From NCBI GenBank assembly GCA_932521035.1, contig OW051495.1:6882001-6946000 (forward strand): DNA of 64,000 nt. Direction: 5' to 3'. The stretch comes from Oscheius dolichura (Eukaryota; Nematoda; Chromadorea; Rhabditida; Rhabditidae). The translations under genes and the position numbers were made by a program. Positions 46,756 through 58,317 of the stretch are shown in pieces (within the stretch, counting starts at the first letter, position 1; each line of letters starts with the position of its first letter). The notes beneath the pieces are model-generated. The model searched no databases. It had not been told where the DNA came from and worked only from the letters and a program-made list of their open reading frames with translations.

Positions 46756-48664
46756 TCAATGGTTTTTCTTCGCATCTCCGGGATTGGCCCAACCGCCAAA
46801 CGTCTCCGAGATTTCCTGGGCAATGTCCATGAGAAGCTTCTCATTTTCGTGGTTGGCGTAGACCTGAACAAGGTCTGGTTAAAAATAAGCTTGTGGCTAA
46901 CAACCTGGACTCCAGTAGGAACACCGCCCTTTAGTCCCATTGGGCACTGAATCGCCGGCAGAGTGAGCATGTTCCACATCCCTGTATGAGGGAAGGTCGT
47001 CTGCTTGAATACAGTTTCATAGTGGTACTGGGGAGCGGCCGGCCAGCTGGGGTAGAAGATGACCCCGTCGTCTCCCAGCAACTCCATGACTCTGGACTTG
47101 AACTTATCTCTCTTGACCCGGAGGGTCTTGTGCTGCTCGGCAGAGAATCCATTGAACCAGGGAACGAGACAGATCAACATAACATAGATGGAGTACTCCG
47201 ACTGGCCAAAGAGGGCCTTCGCCAACTCCAAATAACAGTTGACAGGCTCCGTTGGCTTCTAACTTTATTTTTCACTTGATCAAAATTGGTTCGCGTACCG
47301 TAAGATCCTTCAAGAAATAAGAGAAGTTGGGCTCTCCTTCCTCAAAGATGCTCACGCCGTACATATTCAACAGGTCGTCCGTCTCGGGAAAGGCGATGCA
47401 TTGGGCGGTGATACCGTATTTCTCCTCAAAATGCTGGACAGCCTGAAATTTCGGGTTGACATCGCTAACCAACAAGAAAAGAATACCGCCTTCATCGACT
47501 GTAGAGGCTCTTCCTGGAGAGGCTCAATCCTTTTGTTATGGGTCACTCCTTCGAGGTAGTAGAGTTTAATGTTTTTGAGGGGCTTTTTCTCTTCCAAGTT
47601 GACAGTGCCTCCTGACAAGACCTAAGGAAGTTATCCATTATCCTACAATTTTAATAAGAGTAGCGTACATCGACCAGGAGGGGGAGATCTTCGGCGAACC
47701 TTGTCATCGGCCCGATCTTGGCCATCTGGCCTTTGTAGCTGTAGTCAGGGGCTCCGGGAATGTGTCCTTCTAAAGAAACTTTCCCAGGGGAACAGAGCAT
47801 TCCAAAGACTCCGTTCATATAAGAGGGAATACGGATACTTCCCCCTAAATCGCTACCCAATCCCATCTGAAAAGGGCACATTGATTCCATTCAAATAATA
47901 AAACGAACCAGAGAGCCGCCGGCAGCCGTCAAGGCACCTTGTCCTCCACTGGATCCCCCGACGATCCTCCTCGAGTCATAGGGATTGATCGTCCGTCCAT
48001 ACGGCTTGGTGAAGACTTCAATCCATAGACATGTTTCCGGTACAGTAGTTGTGGCCAGGAAAATGCCTCCGGCATTCTTCATTTTCCCTATGACGACAGC
48101 GTCCTCCGGCATCATCTCGTTTGCCTTGAATCTGGACATCAGCCCCACGGTACAGGGTTTTCCCTTGACCGTGATCGAGTCTTTGAGGGTATAGGGCAGA
48201 CCAAGGAGTGGCTTGGACTCTAACAGCTGAATATATCTGGTGTTACTGCAGGTAAATGAGCAAACCTGGTACAGCTCCTCGTTGTCCATCTTCTCAATCT
48301 GCTGGTCCACCTTCTTTGCCTCTTCCAGGGCCTCCTCATAGTTCTTGAAGACGATGGCGTTAATAAGGGGATTCACCTCCTCGATCCGTTTTATGTAGGA
48401 CTCCAAGATCTCGGAAGAGGTGATCTGAATGCGTGTTCGAACTCCTGGTAATTAAATAATCTTTACCTTCCTCTCCCTGATGAGTCCCCTCAACTCCTTG
48501 GCGGATTTCAGGAGGATGGGGTCCGTCACCGGTGGGACGGTCTTCTTCTCGATGAAGACGTTGACCAGCCAGAACGTATTAGTAACGAGGAAGAAGTAGA
48601 ACTGGACGAGAATGTCTCCAACTCGACGGGACCACTTCAAGTAGTTACAGGAGCAGGAAGCCAT
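46756..48664 (-). CDS. faah-1: Fatty acid amide hydrolase (amidase-signature enzyme)
   Basis: There are eight exons (48664-48467, 48424-48266, 48226-47909, 47866-47669, 47621-47487, 47442-47299, 47258-46902, 46863-46756), about 538 residues. An N-terminal hydrophobic segment (ILVQFYFFLVTNTFWLV) gives membrane anchoring. The amidase signature triad is complete: Lys in LGLPYTLKDSITVKG, Ser in GGSSGGQGALTAAGG and nucleophile Ser in GSDLGGSIR. The C-terminal part has LPAIQCPMGLKGGVPTGVQV and ends EKLLMDIAQEISETFGGW. The enzyme hydrolyses N-acylethanolamines (anandamide, EPEA) to fatty acid and ethanolamine. C. elegans has several faah genes, so the number is tentative. The ATG follows an acceptor-like TTTAG. 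Its substrates carry the fatty acids made by FAT-4, but the two genes are 29 kb apart. Confidence 0.88.
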
Positions 48665-50430
48665 TTCTAAATTTTGAGTAAGCAATGAAAACCAAGGGAG
48701 CCCCATATAGGCTGTAAGAAATAGTAGGGAGCTATTCTCCGAAAGGAAAGGACAGTTTACAACAAGATCACAGGGCGATGGGAACAGAACAGCGAAACAA
48801 TTGGATAAACCACAAAAGGGAAGCGGAGAAGCCAACGTTTGAGTCATAACTGACAACGGGAAGAGAGAAGCAGAATCTGCCTGAGCAGCAGACGTGACAG
48901 GAAGCGGCTTTTGAAACTCCACTGAACTCCTGTGCTTAAAACATCTGGTAACGCTTTCAACAAACATTTTCAAGGTCGTTTGGAAAACAGGGGTGTTGTG
49001 ATAAGGGGCACTGGCTGGCAGATGGCAGATAAAAGGGATGAAAAATTATACGGCCCGACGTGATTAGCCGGTGGTCTGCTTTCGAGACTTTATGGCCACG
49101 GCTTGGAAAAAGGACATTCCAGAGAGTTTTTAACGCGGTCTGCTGACACAGAAACCTAAACAAAACGGTTATCTGGAAGGGAAGGGCCTGTGTTTTGTTC
49201 GAGAAGAATGTGTTCTTGGGAACTATAAGCCCTCGTCGAGCCATGACTGTTCTTTGTGTCTCTATTGTTCATCCCTAGAATGCCAGATCCCCCGAAAATA
49301 CAGAAGACAAGAGCAGTTTGAGGATCACACTTTACTTTTTCTTTTCACGAGTTTTTCTTCAAATTAAATACAACAAGCGATAATTTGATCAATGTAGCTG
49401 TCTAGGAGGCAGTTTTAGCCATTGGTTATCAGTGGACTATTCTGCACGATTTCTGCCCAACGTTAAATTCCATTGTGTGCAATGATCGTCTATTATGGAT
49501 AATTTTTAGATGATACGGTTGATCTTACCTTAACTCCAATGACTCCCGCTATGCTCATCTCCACTTGAACGCAACGCGGAAGTAGTTGCTCTGCAGGAGA
49601 AGCTTAAGGAGGTGGTGGCCATTCCCCGGGTATTACTGAACCGACTAGGAATGCTGCCATCCCTCTACAGATGGTAGAAGGACACCCAAGTTTATTGACC
49701 TCGTTTGCTCCTTGTTGATCTCATTAGAAATAAAGATTTCTACTGTTTCTCCAACAATCTTTGTAACATCGACTTTTCGCCAAAATGAACGCCTTCTAGC
49801 GGCGAAGAAATGCAAAATAACTCTTCTCGTCTTTGTACTTCCTTTTACAATCGCCTCTCTCCCTCATTGGCACATTCTTTCCCTCCGATCAATAGTATTC
49901 AGGACTCTCATTTTCCGTGAAAGATAGCAACGAATGTGACGCGGCTAGTAACGGATCCCCTGGAGTTTTCCCGGATCTTCCCACGGACTTGGACGGGTGA
50001 AAAGTTATCCGCGAGGGGTGAAAAGTCATCCGCAGATAACTTTTCACCCGTCCCACGGACTTTGATGGACATAAAAAGTCGGAAGGGTCCTGTTGGTACT
50101 GGGTAATTACGGGAATAGGCGAGCAGCTTTTTTTTCTGTTGTTTTCACAGCGTAGCACAAATACTTTAAAAAATGATAGAACTATCTAAATAGGAATTAT
50201 TTTTAAGACGCCTACGTATATTATGATATGACACAAACTTTTCACAGGAGATTGGTATCCCCGAGAAAAATATCGATCAGAAAAATATGGGAACTCTCTA
50301 TTGGGCAGGGTTACGTGAAAGCGCGTCGGGCGCTAAGCTTGGCGCCGTCCGCCTCTCTTCGATTTTCCTGCTCCTCCCCAGCTGGAGCTTTCTTTTTTCC
50401 CCAGTTTAATAGTCCAAGAAGGAGTACAGA
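48665..50430. other. Intergenic region between amidase and cdk-8
   Basis: Divergent promoter region of about 1.8 kb. It contains the hairpin listed below and a 46-codon open segment near 49550-49670 (AEVVALQEKLKEVVAI; LLNRLGMLPSLYRW) that looks coding but has no start, partners or family. The last 150 bp before cdk-8 are pyrimidine-rich. Confidence 0.4.
49991..50053. repeat. Perfect 19-bp inverted repeat
   Basis: GGACGGGTGAAAAGTTATC (49991-50009) is followed by its exact complement at 50035-50053 with a 25-bp spacer. The spacer holds a third, diverged direct copy (GGGGTGAAAAGTCATC). The outer flanks also repeat directly (TCCCACGGACTT near 49979 and 50051). Confidence 0.85.
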
Positions 50431-52383
50431 ATGTCCTCCAGTCAGCAAACCACTGTGGATCCTCCTGGGCAAGCGTGAGTTCTTCTTGATTCATTTAAAC
50501 AACTAGTTTCAGTTTTATAAGTACCGAATTCAAAAATGAAATAGAGCGGAACAGGGACAGAGTCGAGGATCTCTTCAAATTCGAAGATCAGAAGGTTGTT
50601 TCTGTTTATTGCTATCAGACATTTCTAGTTTAGGTCGGGCGAGGGACATACGGCCATGTATACAAGGCAATGAACAAACAGCGATCTGCCAGATTCCCCA
50701 AGGAAATCTACGCTTTGAAGTCGATCGATGTCAACGGGCCGTCCTCCTGGAGGGAGATCATGATCCTTCGAGAACTACGGTGAGTCTTTTACTCTTTATT
50801 TTTCGAAGTTTTCTATTTCTAGACATCCAAATCTAGTCAGTTTGCACGGAGTGTTTATTATGCCAGAGAGGAAGGTATCCTGTGTCATTTGGCATTGTTT
50901 AAAATGAGGTTAAAGGTCTATTTGGTGCTGGAATACGCCGAACACGATCTGTGGCATATTATCAAGCACAACCGACAGGCGAAGGCCAAGAAGAGTGCCG
51001 TCATAGTCCCCCTCAGCATGGTCAAGTCCATCCTCTACCAGATATTGGAAGGTAGAGCTCTTATCTTTTTATTTTATGAGTAAAATATCCAGGGATGCAT
51101 TATCTTCACGCCAACTGGATTCTGCATCGAGATTTGAAACCGGCAAATATCCTGGTTATGGGCGAAGGACCCTCTCATGAACGAGGGCGGTAGGATTTTC
51201 CACTATTCAATTGTTAGGCTCGGCGTTTTAGGGTTAAAATAGCTGATCTCGGTTTCGCCCGGACATACGATATGATCCTGAAGCCTATGATCGAATTGGA
51301 CCCCGTCGTGGTCACCTTCTGGTACCGGTCCCCGGAGCTTCTCCTCGGAGCTAAGCATTATTCCACTGTACGATTCTAGTACTTCTCAAAATAACAGCCA
51401 ATTTAGCAAATTGATGTGTGGGCAATCGGGTGTATCTTCGCGGAACTGATCACGGCTGAGCCGTTGTTTATCTGTAAAGAGGAGGATCTCAAGGCTCAGA
51501 CTCCTTATCATTACGAGCAGATGCACAAGTAGGCCGATCCCTTACGTCAATCGGAAGAGAGGATTTAGAATTTTCTCCGTGATGGGATACCCAACGAAAG
51601 AGCAGTGGTCATACATGACGGATATGCCATTGTATCAGACACTTTTGGCTGATTTGAAGGCACACGGACTGTGAGAATATTTCATGTTTATTATAGCGAG
51701 GGAGTGTTCAGGGTCAACGGGTTCCAAGGCTGCTCGATCCATAAATACCTGGAGAATGAGAAGCACAAGTCGTATATGAACAATACCACCACCCCGGATC
51801 AACAGAAACTGCAAATCGATCTGCTGAAGAAGTTGCTGACATTTGATCCTATCAAGCGGGTCTCCTGCAAAGCAGCCATGCAACACGAGTACTTCAAGGT
51901 CTGGTTTTCGTATTCTTTGAAGTTTTATTTTTTCAGACCGAGCCAAAACCTCAACTGGATGTATTTTACAAGACGGAGATCCCCTATCCCGCTCGTGAAA
52001 TGATGCAAGAAGCAGAAAAGAAAACAGACCCCAATGCCAGCGGTCCAACACAGGTTATTTTTCAGTTTTCGCCTTATTAACGTTATTATTTTTTAGATGA
52101 ACTTCGGCCCTGCCTTTGAACCAAAGCGGATGAGATACGGGCAGGAGGATAGCTTCCCTGCTCCACATGCTCCGGCTCCACCTCGCAATTTCATTGGAGA
52201 ACCCGACCCTAACTATCCACAAGGATTTCCCGTAAGCTAGAATTGTATATTTGATCAGAAATTTCTCCGTTATAGGGGCAAATGCAGCAGAATCCGATGC
52301 ACCAGGGGCCGATGCCACCTTATGGGCAGATGAATGAGCCAGCAGGAGATCGGGGTCGGATGGGTTGGCCCATGCACCGATAA
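50431..52383 (+). CDS. cdk-8: Cyclin-dependent kinase 8 (Mediator kinase)
   Basis: There are thirteen exons (50431-50474, 50513-50594, 50634-50779, 50823-50874, 50916-51051, 51093-51189, 51232-51367, 51407-51528, 51569-51670, 51712-51898, 51937-52053, 52097-52231, 52276-52383). A Gly loop [12 protein letters not shown], catalytic Lys in YALKSID, the C-helix as SSWREI (SMSACRE-like in relatives), [25 protein letters not shown] in place of DFG (DMG/DLG is normal for CDK8), and [21 protein letters not shown] identify CDK8 rather than CDK7/9. It pairs with cyclin C and phosphorylates transcription regulators and the Pol II CTD as part of the Mediator kinase module in the nucleus. The C-terminus is Gln/Pro/Met-rich ([17 protein letters not shown]) and shorter than in C. 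elegans. All catalytic residues are present. Confidence 0.93.
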
Positions 52384-52773
52384 CCGCTCCTACCCTTTCC
52401 CCTTTTCAAGCAATGACGTCTTTGTACATTTTTGATCTCTTTATCTACGTGGAAACCACACCCGATGAATATTTGTCATTTTTCGGACATTTTTGTCGTC
52501 CTCTGTATTTACTTGTCTCTGTTATTTGCCAATATTGATAGCAATGCCGTTCCTAGCCGATTCCCTTTCATCTCTCTCGTAATCCGACGATCCTGGTAAA
52601 ACCGAAGCACCCGGGTGGTTCTTAGTTCGCAGTGTGTCAGTCTTTCCCCGTTTTCTAGCTTTAACAGACCCCGTTTTGTTATTTCTCTTGTAGAGACATA
52701 AACTATTTGGCTTCAACTTTATTATAACTGACTAGGGAGTCTCAATAGTTAACTGATGTGTACAAACGAGAAG

Positions 52774-53862
52774 TCATTCCACTTTCCTCTTCTTCGCGGG
52801 TGGCTCCTGGAGCATCTCTCGTGTTTCCCGTAGCTTCTCGAGTAGCTCGTTAACAGCCTCCAGGCCCGTCTCCACTTCGATCTTTGTCTTCTCCTCGTCG
52901 AGTTTCCTCTTCGTTATAGCGGATACTCGCCCCGGGGCGTTGACTGCCCGTGACAGCGCTCGTCTATGCTTCTCAAACGGCCCCATTGCTTCCACTTGAT
53001 TCATTTTCTCTTCCGAACCTTAAAATTGCTCGAATGCACGGATACAGAAGCCTCTCACTCAACGAGTTGTCCTCCAATATCTCCGTTACCATTTTCTTGT
53101 AAAGAGTAGCTGGTTTTTCCGCGGAATCAGAAGTTCGAAGCCGTTTTGTGGCATCAAAGAACCGTCGTTTGGCAGCTTCCATCGGCCAGTGGAGTGGCCG
53201 GCAAACGTGGGGAAGGGACACGGGATCAGTCACGAATTTATAGTTCAGAACCTTAAAGTTATCATGTAATGAAAAAATGGATGAGAGATGCTTACGTCGA
53301 TCTTTACATTGACTCCTTTTAGCTTGCAAACACTGCAAACATAGGCCTGATATCCATTTTTACAATTTCTCTTCCACTGAAACGCCAAGCAAAGGTCTGA
53401 TACACCATAAGTCCTGAAAGAAAAGTTAGCTATCAAAAAGAATTATCGACATACCTGTAGTAGAGGACGCAGTGCTTCCCGAGCATAGCCGGCACAACGA
53501 CAGCGTCGTATAATGTCCGCGGCCTGTTTGGACTCAAAACGTCTTTTATAATTTGGTCAAAATTTTGTAACAAGGTACTTGGTCCTGGAAGATAACGGAG
53601 TTCAATGGAATCAATTATTTTTACCTGGTTCGGTATTAAACTTTTCTTCTGGAAATATGCACGGCGTTTCAGTTGGCTCCTCTTTAGGAACAGCCCCTGG
53701 TGAAGACGGCTCATCGTCGGGAAGAAGACGGGAGGCACAGAAGCCAAAATCCTCTTCGGGGTACTCCGTCTTGGGACAGGCCAACATTGCCCCCAAAATC
53801 AATAGCGGGCGGGCGTTCCGGCCGGTGGGAAGGCTATTATTTCTGCCGCGGCCACGTCGCAC
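52774..53862 (-). CDS. Unrecognised nuclear-type protein with a frame conflict
   Basis: Exons trace from about 53862 with an acidic N-terminus (TEYPEEDFGFCASRLLPDDE). Next comes DQIIKDVLSPNRPRTLYDAV, then a Cys-containing exon (TYGVSDLCLAFQWKRNCK; YVCSVCKLKGVNVKID), then PMEAAKRRFFDATKRL and KKMVTEILEDNSLSERL. The paired cysteines (CSVC) hint at a zinc-binding element. A basic, coiled-coil-like tail (ITKRKLDEEKTKIEVETG ... PPAKKRKVE) ends in a clear nuclear localisation signal, PAKKRKV. The tail frame (53004-52774) and the preceding frame (stop at 52973) overlap by 32 bp and differ by one. I found no credible intron to join them, so either a one-base error or two genes must be considered. The family is not recognised. 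Confidence 0.5.
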
Positions 53863-54955
53863 ACATTTATCTCGTGGGCATGCTCTCTGCCTAATAAGAG
53901 ATTATTCTGGGAGGGAAGAAGGAAGCAGAAAGAGTTAAATAAAAGCATTAGAAAGAAAAAAGGAACATGAGTGAATTGCAGTTGTTCTGTTTTTAGCTCA
54001 CGGCAGCCAAGTCGCAGACCTTCGGCAACTCATCGGACCTTCGTCACTTCCTAGCCATATAGAGATGTCTGGAAAGGTCTTGCTCGCGAGACATCCGGGC
54101 AGACACGTGTAAAATGACAACCAATGGTTAGAAGCAGTATTGTGGCGGTGGTTGATACAGTTCAAGATGTAGTGGACGGTAATTACAGGGGTGGCTCATC
54201 TGGAGGGTTCAAAATGCGTGTTCTCAGCTGAAATAGAACAAAATATCAGCGTAAATAAATCAGGTACCAGACACTGTCTCGTTCTCTTCTGATCTCCAAA
54301 TGAAAACTATGTTTGTCGCCTTTTATGGAAGCCACTTCTTCTGAAACAAGTCTACGATGGTCCAACTAATGTAATCCTTTCGCAGTCGAAAAGGAAGTAA
54401 ACATTTCTTTTTTTAGCCCTTGGTTCTGTGTTCCTGACCATAATGACAACAGGAAGTGGACTGCTAGGGAATATCATCCAGTTGAACAGATTTCAAAGAG
54501 ACGTTCTGCTTCTTGTGTGGGTAAACAGGTTTTCACGAATCCGAGTTCATACCGGCTAATATCTTCGGCCCCTCCTGGTACCAGTCCGCCTCTTGAAATA
54601 TTTGAACCTTCTTGATCCCAGTCCACTCATCTGCCCTTTTTGTCTGTCTCTGCTGTATTAGTCGCTAAACACGATGCAATTATTTTGCATCAAGCTCTTT
54701 TTCCCTTGTTCGACGTCTTCAATTATTCGAATCACAATCAAATGTCATCTTGCAATCATTCCAAAACGGTTAGATCACTTCGACCCTGGTTATTTAGATC
54801 TTTGTTGTTAATTCTCACAGCCTTCCTAACTAGACTTTTTCTCTTAATGTCAATGGCAGTCTCTAAGACCGTCTCTTTATATCAGTCATCATCATAATGG
54901 TCACGTCTAGCATTGTTTAATTTTTCTTCGTTTAATTTCGAAACTCAAGTCTCAG
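53863..54955. other. Intergenic region
   Basis: About 1.1 kb upstream of the chemoreceptor. Short open frames (for example 54640-54897 plus) show no transmembrane pattern in phase with the receptor or any known motif. Nothing further is supported. Confidence 0.35.
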
Positions 54956-56076
54956 ATGGATACAACTACCGTAACCATCGTCTACCCGGATGATTACACG
55001 ATCTTCTGGGGTTACACGTGTGACATCTGGATGCCGGTCTACCTGGCCATTATAGTCCTCTACTCCTTCGAATTGTGGGCACTCTGTACTTCTAGGAATT
55101 CGAAATTTCGCTCCTGTTATTTTATCATCTTCATTGTTACTGGTAGAAAAGAGCATTCGTCTAATGAATAGCATCTTCAGGATTCGCCGATGTCGTTGAC
55201 GCCGTAACCATCGAGTACATCCGCTTCTCCCAGCGAGTCGGGATGGGGCCGACGTTTGGCTGGCTCCTCCAAATAACCACAGCCATTACCGGGTCCAACT
55301 ATACGATGCACCTTGTTGGCAACGCCTTGATGTCGCTCTTTCAATTCACAGCCGTCTGGTTCCCCATGATGCACAACAGTTTTTGGACCAAGAGGACCTG
55401 CTTCGTCCTTCTGGCGCTGATGGTCGTGGTCTCCCTCGGGGTCTACAGCCATCTCCTCTTCACCGAGTTCATCTTCGTTCAGGACAACATCGGTCGTTGG
55501 AGATACAAGACGAGGAAGGATCCAATCACTGTCAGTTCCTCTAAAAATTAAACAAGCGGGTTCTATTACAGAAGACGCGAATCCTGGACTCGGTCCTCCA
55601 AATCGCCCAGTCGATCATCAGCGGGCTCACATCAATAGCAGTGATCATTGGCATTCGCATGAAAACGGAAGCCAGTTTTAAGAAAAATATTCCCGAAAAG
55701 GTAAGCTTTGGAAAATGACATGTGAGAATGCACGTGCGTTCTCTAGAGTCTTGTTTTGGTCGAGATCATCAACGTCATCTTCGGCTCGATGGAGACTCTC
55801 TACGGATTGATCTCGCTCCTGAACATACCCATCACCAACCCCGTCCTTGAATTTATCTACAACGAGGTGTTCTTTGTCCTTTTAGGTTGGGTAACAATCA
55901 ATATTCAGTTCGTGAGCTACTTCTTCCTGATGGTCTGCTTGAATGCGATTACCCTGCCACTCCTGAGCAAAGCAATGAGGGAAGAGATGGCCTGGTGGAA
56001 GAGAAACGTCGTAGATCCTGCCGGGGAGAAATCAACCACATCCAAAGCTTCACTAACCAGAGTTCATCACAAATGA
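54956..56076 (+). CDS. Nematode serpentine chemoreceptor-like 7TM protein
   Basis: There are four exons (54956-55142, 55181-55530, 55572-55700, 55747-56076), about 331 residues. Hydrophobic helices appear in order: MPVYLAIIVLYSFELW, SCYFIIFIVTGFADVVDAV, WLLQITTAITGSNYTMHLVG, LMSLFQFTAVWFP, FVLLALMVVVSLGVYSHLL, QIAQSIISGLTSIAVIIGIR, EIINVIFGSMETLYGLISLL and FFLMVCLNAITLPLLSKAM. The absence of DRY and NPxxY and the pattern of Trp/Phe-rich helices fit nematode SR-type chemoreceptors (Srg-like superfamily), but the family letter cannot be fixed by eye. The C-terminal tail is short and basic. It is presumably displayed on sensory cilia. Confidence 0.65.
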
Positions 56077-56495
56077 GCACAACTTATGTACAAACGAATA
56101 AATTTGCAGCTTTGCCGCCTCTATAAAACGAAGATGTTCTTTAGACAGCGTGCGATACGAACTTTACTTTTTTTGTTTTAGAAGCACTTGCAAATTCGGA
56201 GGTTCTCGAAAACGCTTAATTTGTGGTAACACCAGGAGAGCAGATCGTTGATAATCTACTATAGACGGAAAACGGACGTTGAACTGGGATAGAAACGGTT
56301 GGATGAGTTGCAGGAAATACATCTGAAATTACTGATAGGCTTCCTTATAAATGAAAAATGTTTGTAGGGGCTTGTAGGGGGGTGGAAATGGCCGAGGTTA
56401 GGTTATCGGGGAGCAGTTATTCATTTGATAAAAGGAGAAAAGAGACCACCACATTAGAAAAAGTAGTGTGAATAAAGAGCGTATCAACTGGCAGA

Positions 56496-56724
56496 TTTGT
56501 ACGAGCAACGCCTTCTCGGCTCGTACAAATAGGGGACTGCCTCGTATAATTGGAACTTGTACGAGATGGCGGGTTTCTGTTCGAGGACACCTCTAATCTG
56601 TGTTTTGGCTGTACGAGACAACTGCGCCCCTGCCTCGTACGATTTGGAATATTCCCTCGAACGATGTTCTCCAGGACTCAATCTTCTCGTACTTCTCGTA
56701 TTATCGAAGAAATCATTCTCGTAG
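56496..56724. promoter_or_regulatory. Cluster of TACGAG/CTCGTA motifs in both orientations
   Basis: Nine copies or near-copies occur within about 230 bp: TTGTACGAG at 56497-56505 and 56557-56565, GTACGAG at 56611, CTCGTACAA at 56520-56528, CTCGTA(T/C/G) at 56541, 56634, 56686, 56695 and 56718. The first pair forms a perfect 10-bp inverted repeat (56496-56505 with 56520-56529). The cluster lies upstream of the F-box-like gene, so it could be a regulator-binding array. That role is inferred. Confidence 0.55.
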
Positions 56725-56861
56725 TTTTCATGGCAGACCAAACACACTTCGGGTGAGACAATGTTTGAGCCGAACTTGGTCATTGGACTTATTGCCACCT
56801 ATTACAGTGTAAAGCCCGCAGTGTGCCCAACAAATCAGTTCGCCACTGTCGTCCTGCCGAA

Positions 56862-57967
56862 ATGAAACCCTTTCGTTTATTAGACCTCAATCCAACCAAC
56901 TTGGAACAAGTCATCCGGAAGGTTTGCTATTCTTTTAAACCTATTCTTCTCGACCTCTTCCAGGTGGAACCAAAAAATTTCGGCCGTTTGCAACAGACAT
57001 GCAGACGCGTATTGGAGTTCATTAAAAAGAGCACAAATATTTCTATCCGAATGGATGGAACCTTTTTCATCGGACAGGACAGTAACGGCTTTTGGTTCTT
57101 TGGTCGTCAGTTGTCGTCAATTCTCGATCCAGTCAATTCTAGGTTGTGACCAGCATGGGCCTGTTCTTAATCCAGTTATACATCAATTACCCTATTTCAA
57201 GATCAGTGTAGTCGGAATGCGCGCGGTCCGGTTAAATGCTCTTTACTTATTTGGTCAGTGCACTTTGCTCGTCTATTTCAACATCTTTCTAGGCTGCGAA
57301 CATCATTGGCCCATTCCGCCTTTTGACAATCTTTATGCGATACTGCAGGCATTTCGGATAGGTTGTCACGACCTTACTATCGAGAATCTGGAATGGACTA
57401 AAGAACAATGTGAGGCGATGTTCAACACTTTGAAGCCGGTAAAAGTCAAACTGAATAGCGCTGGATCCAACCGTTTTGAGGCGCTTTTCCAGTTAAATTC
57501 ATTGGTAACTTCCCAGACATGTTTTATTCACCGGTTGTCTTAGAAAATTGTGGACATTCGTCTCCATCATTGTGATGCAGAGATAGCCCTGCCACAACTC
57601 CTGTCCAAGACTGAGGATTCCGTAATTCACGTGGAAAACAGCGGAGACAAAATTGGCTACATCCGCAATGTCTTCCAGGTAAAAGAAGATACAAAATTTA
57701 GCCTTGTTTCTTTTTTAGACTTTCTATTTCGGACCGTTCCATCCAGATCTTCGTAAACTATATGTCACGGCTGAATGTGGAGACCCCATGCGGATTCTCA
57801 CTGAAATAAAACGGGAATTTAGAGAACAGTTGGGGCTGATTGATAGAGGTGTTGATCATTTTATGTTTGATGTTGTCCTTCCTCCACCCTTCCCTCAGCG
57901 AGCCACCCTTTTGATGTTCACCTTCGGCAGCAATTCCGTTCAGCTCCAGTATCATTGTACAGAGTAG
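56862..57967 (+). CDS. F-box-like nematode protein (expanded family type)
   Basis: There are six exons (56862-56921, 56964-57102, 57143-57253, 57293-57504, 57544-57678, 57719-57967), about 302 residues. An upstream in-frame ATG at 56823 would add 13 residues. The N-terminus has the shape of a short F-box-like helix set (LDLNPTNLEQVIRK; NFGRLQQTCRRVLEFIKKST). The rest resembles the FTH/FBA-type substrate-binding half of rapidly evolving nematode F-box proteins (LTIENLEWTKEQCEAMFNTL; VDIRLHHCDAEIALPQLL). No zinc finger, signal peptide or membrane segment is present. If correct it would be an SCF ubiquitin-ligase adaptor. The assignment rests on overall pattern, not on a diagnostic motif. Exons 3 and 4 both begin with the junction FGC(D/E)-H. 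Confidence 0.5.
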
Positions 57968-58317
57968 GGCAGTTAGTAAAGTGGCTTGTTTCCACCCTTG
58001 TGTTCACTGCAGATCGAACATCTCCCTGTCTTCAAGGTCTACCGTGCAAAAAATGTGACCACCCTTTCCCCTAGTCCGAGATGTCCCCTATCTCTCTTCG
58101 TAATAGTACTGTTATACACTAGCTGCATAAAAACACCTTGTTTATTTTATCAATAAATGTTCAACACTGTTAAAATTTATGATATAATAAATAAATACCA
58201 ATTAGAATGTTACCGTCGATCAGTTTGACTCAAAAAACAATAAGGAATCGAGGAGAATGAAAATAAACATCACCAATATGGACGAACCAATAGAGTGCTT
58301 TCTGGTATTCCTTTTAA

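Noticed and set aside
51635..52051. 138-codon minus-strand frame in the cdk-8 region
   Set aside because: It is a shadow of cdk-8 exons 10 and 11, which are fully explained on the plus strand.
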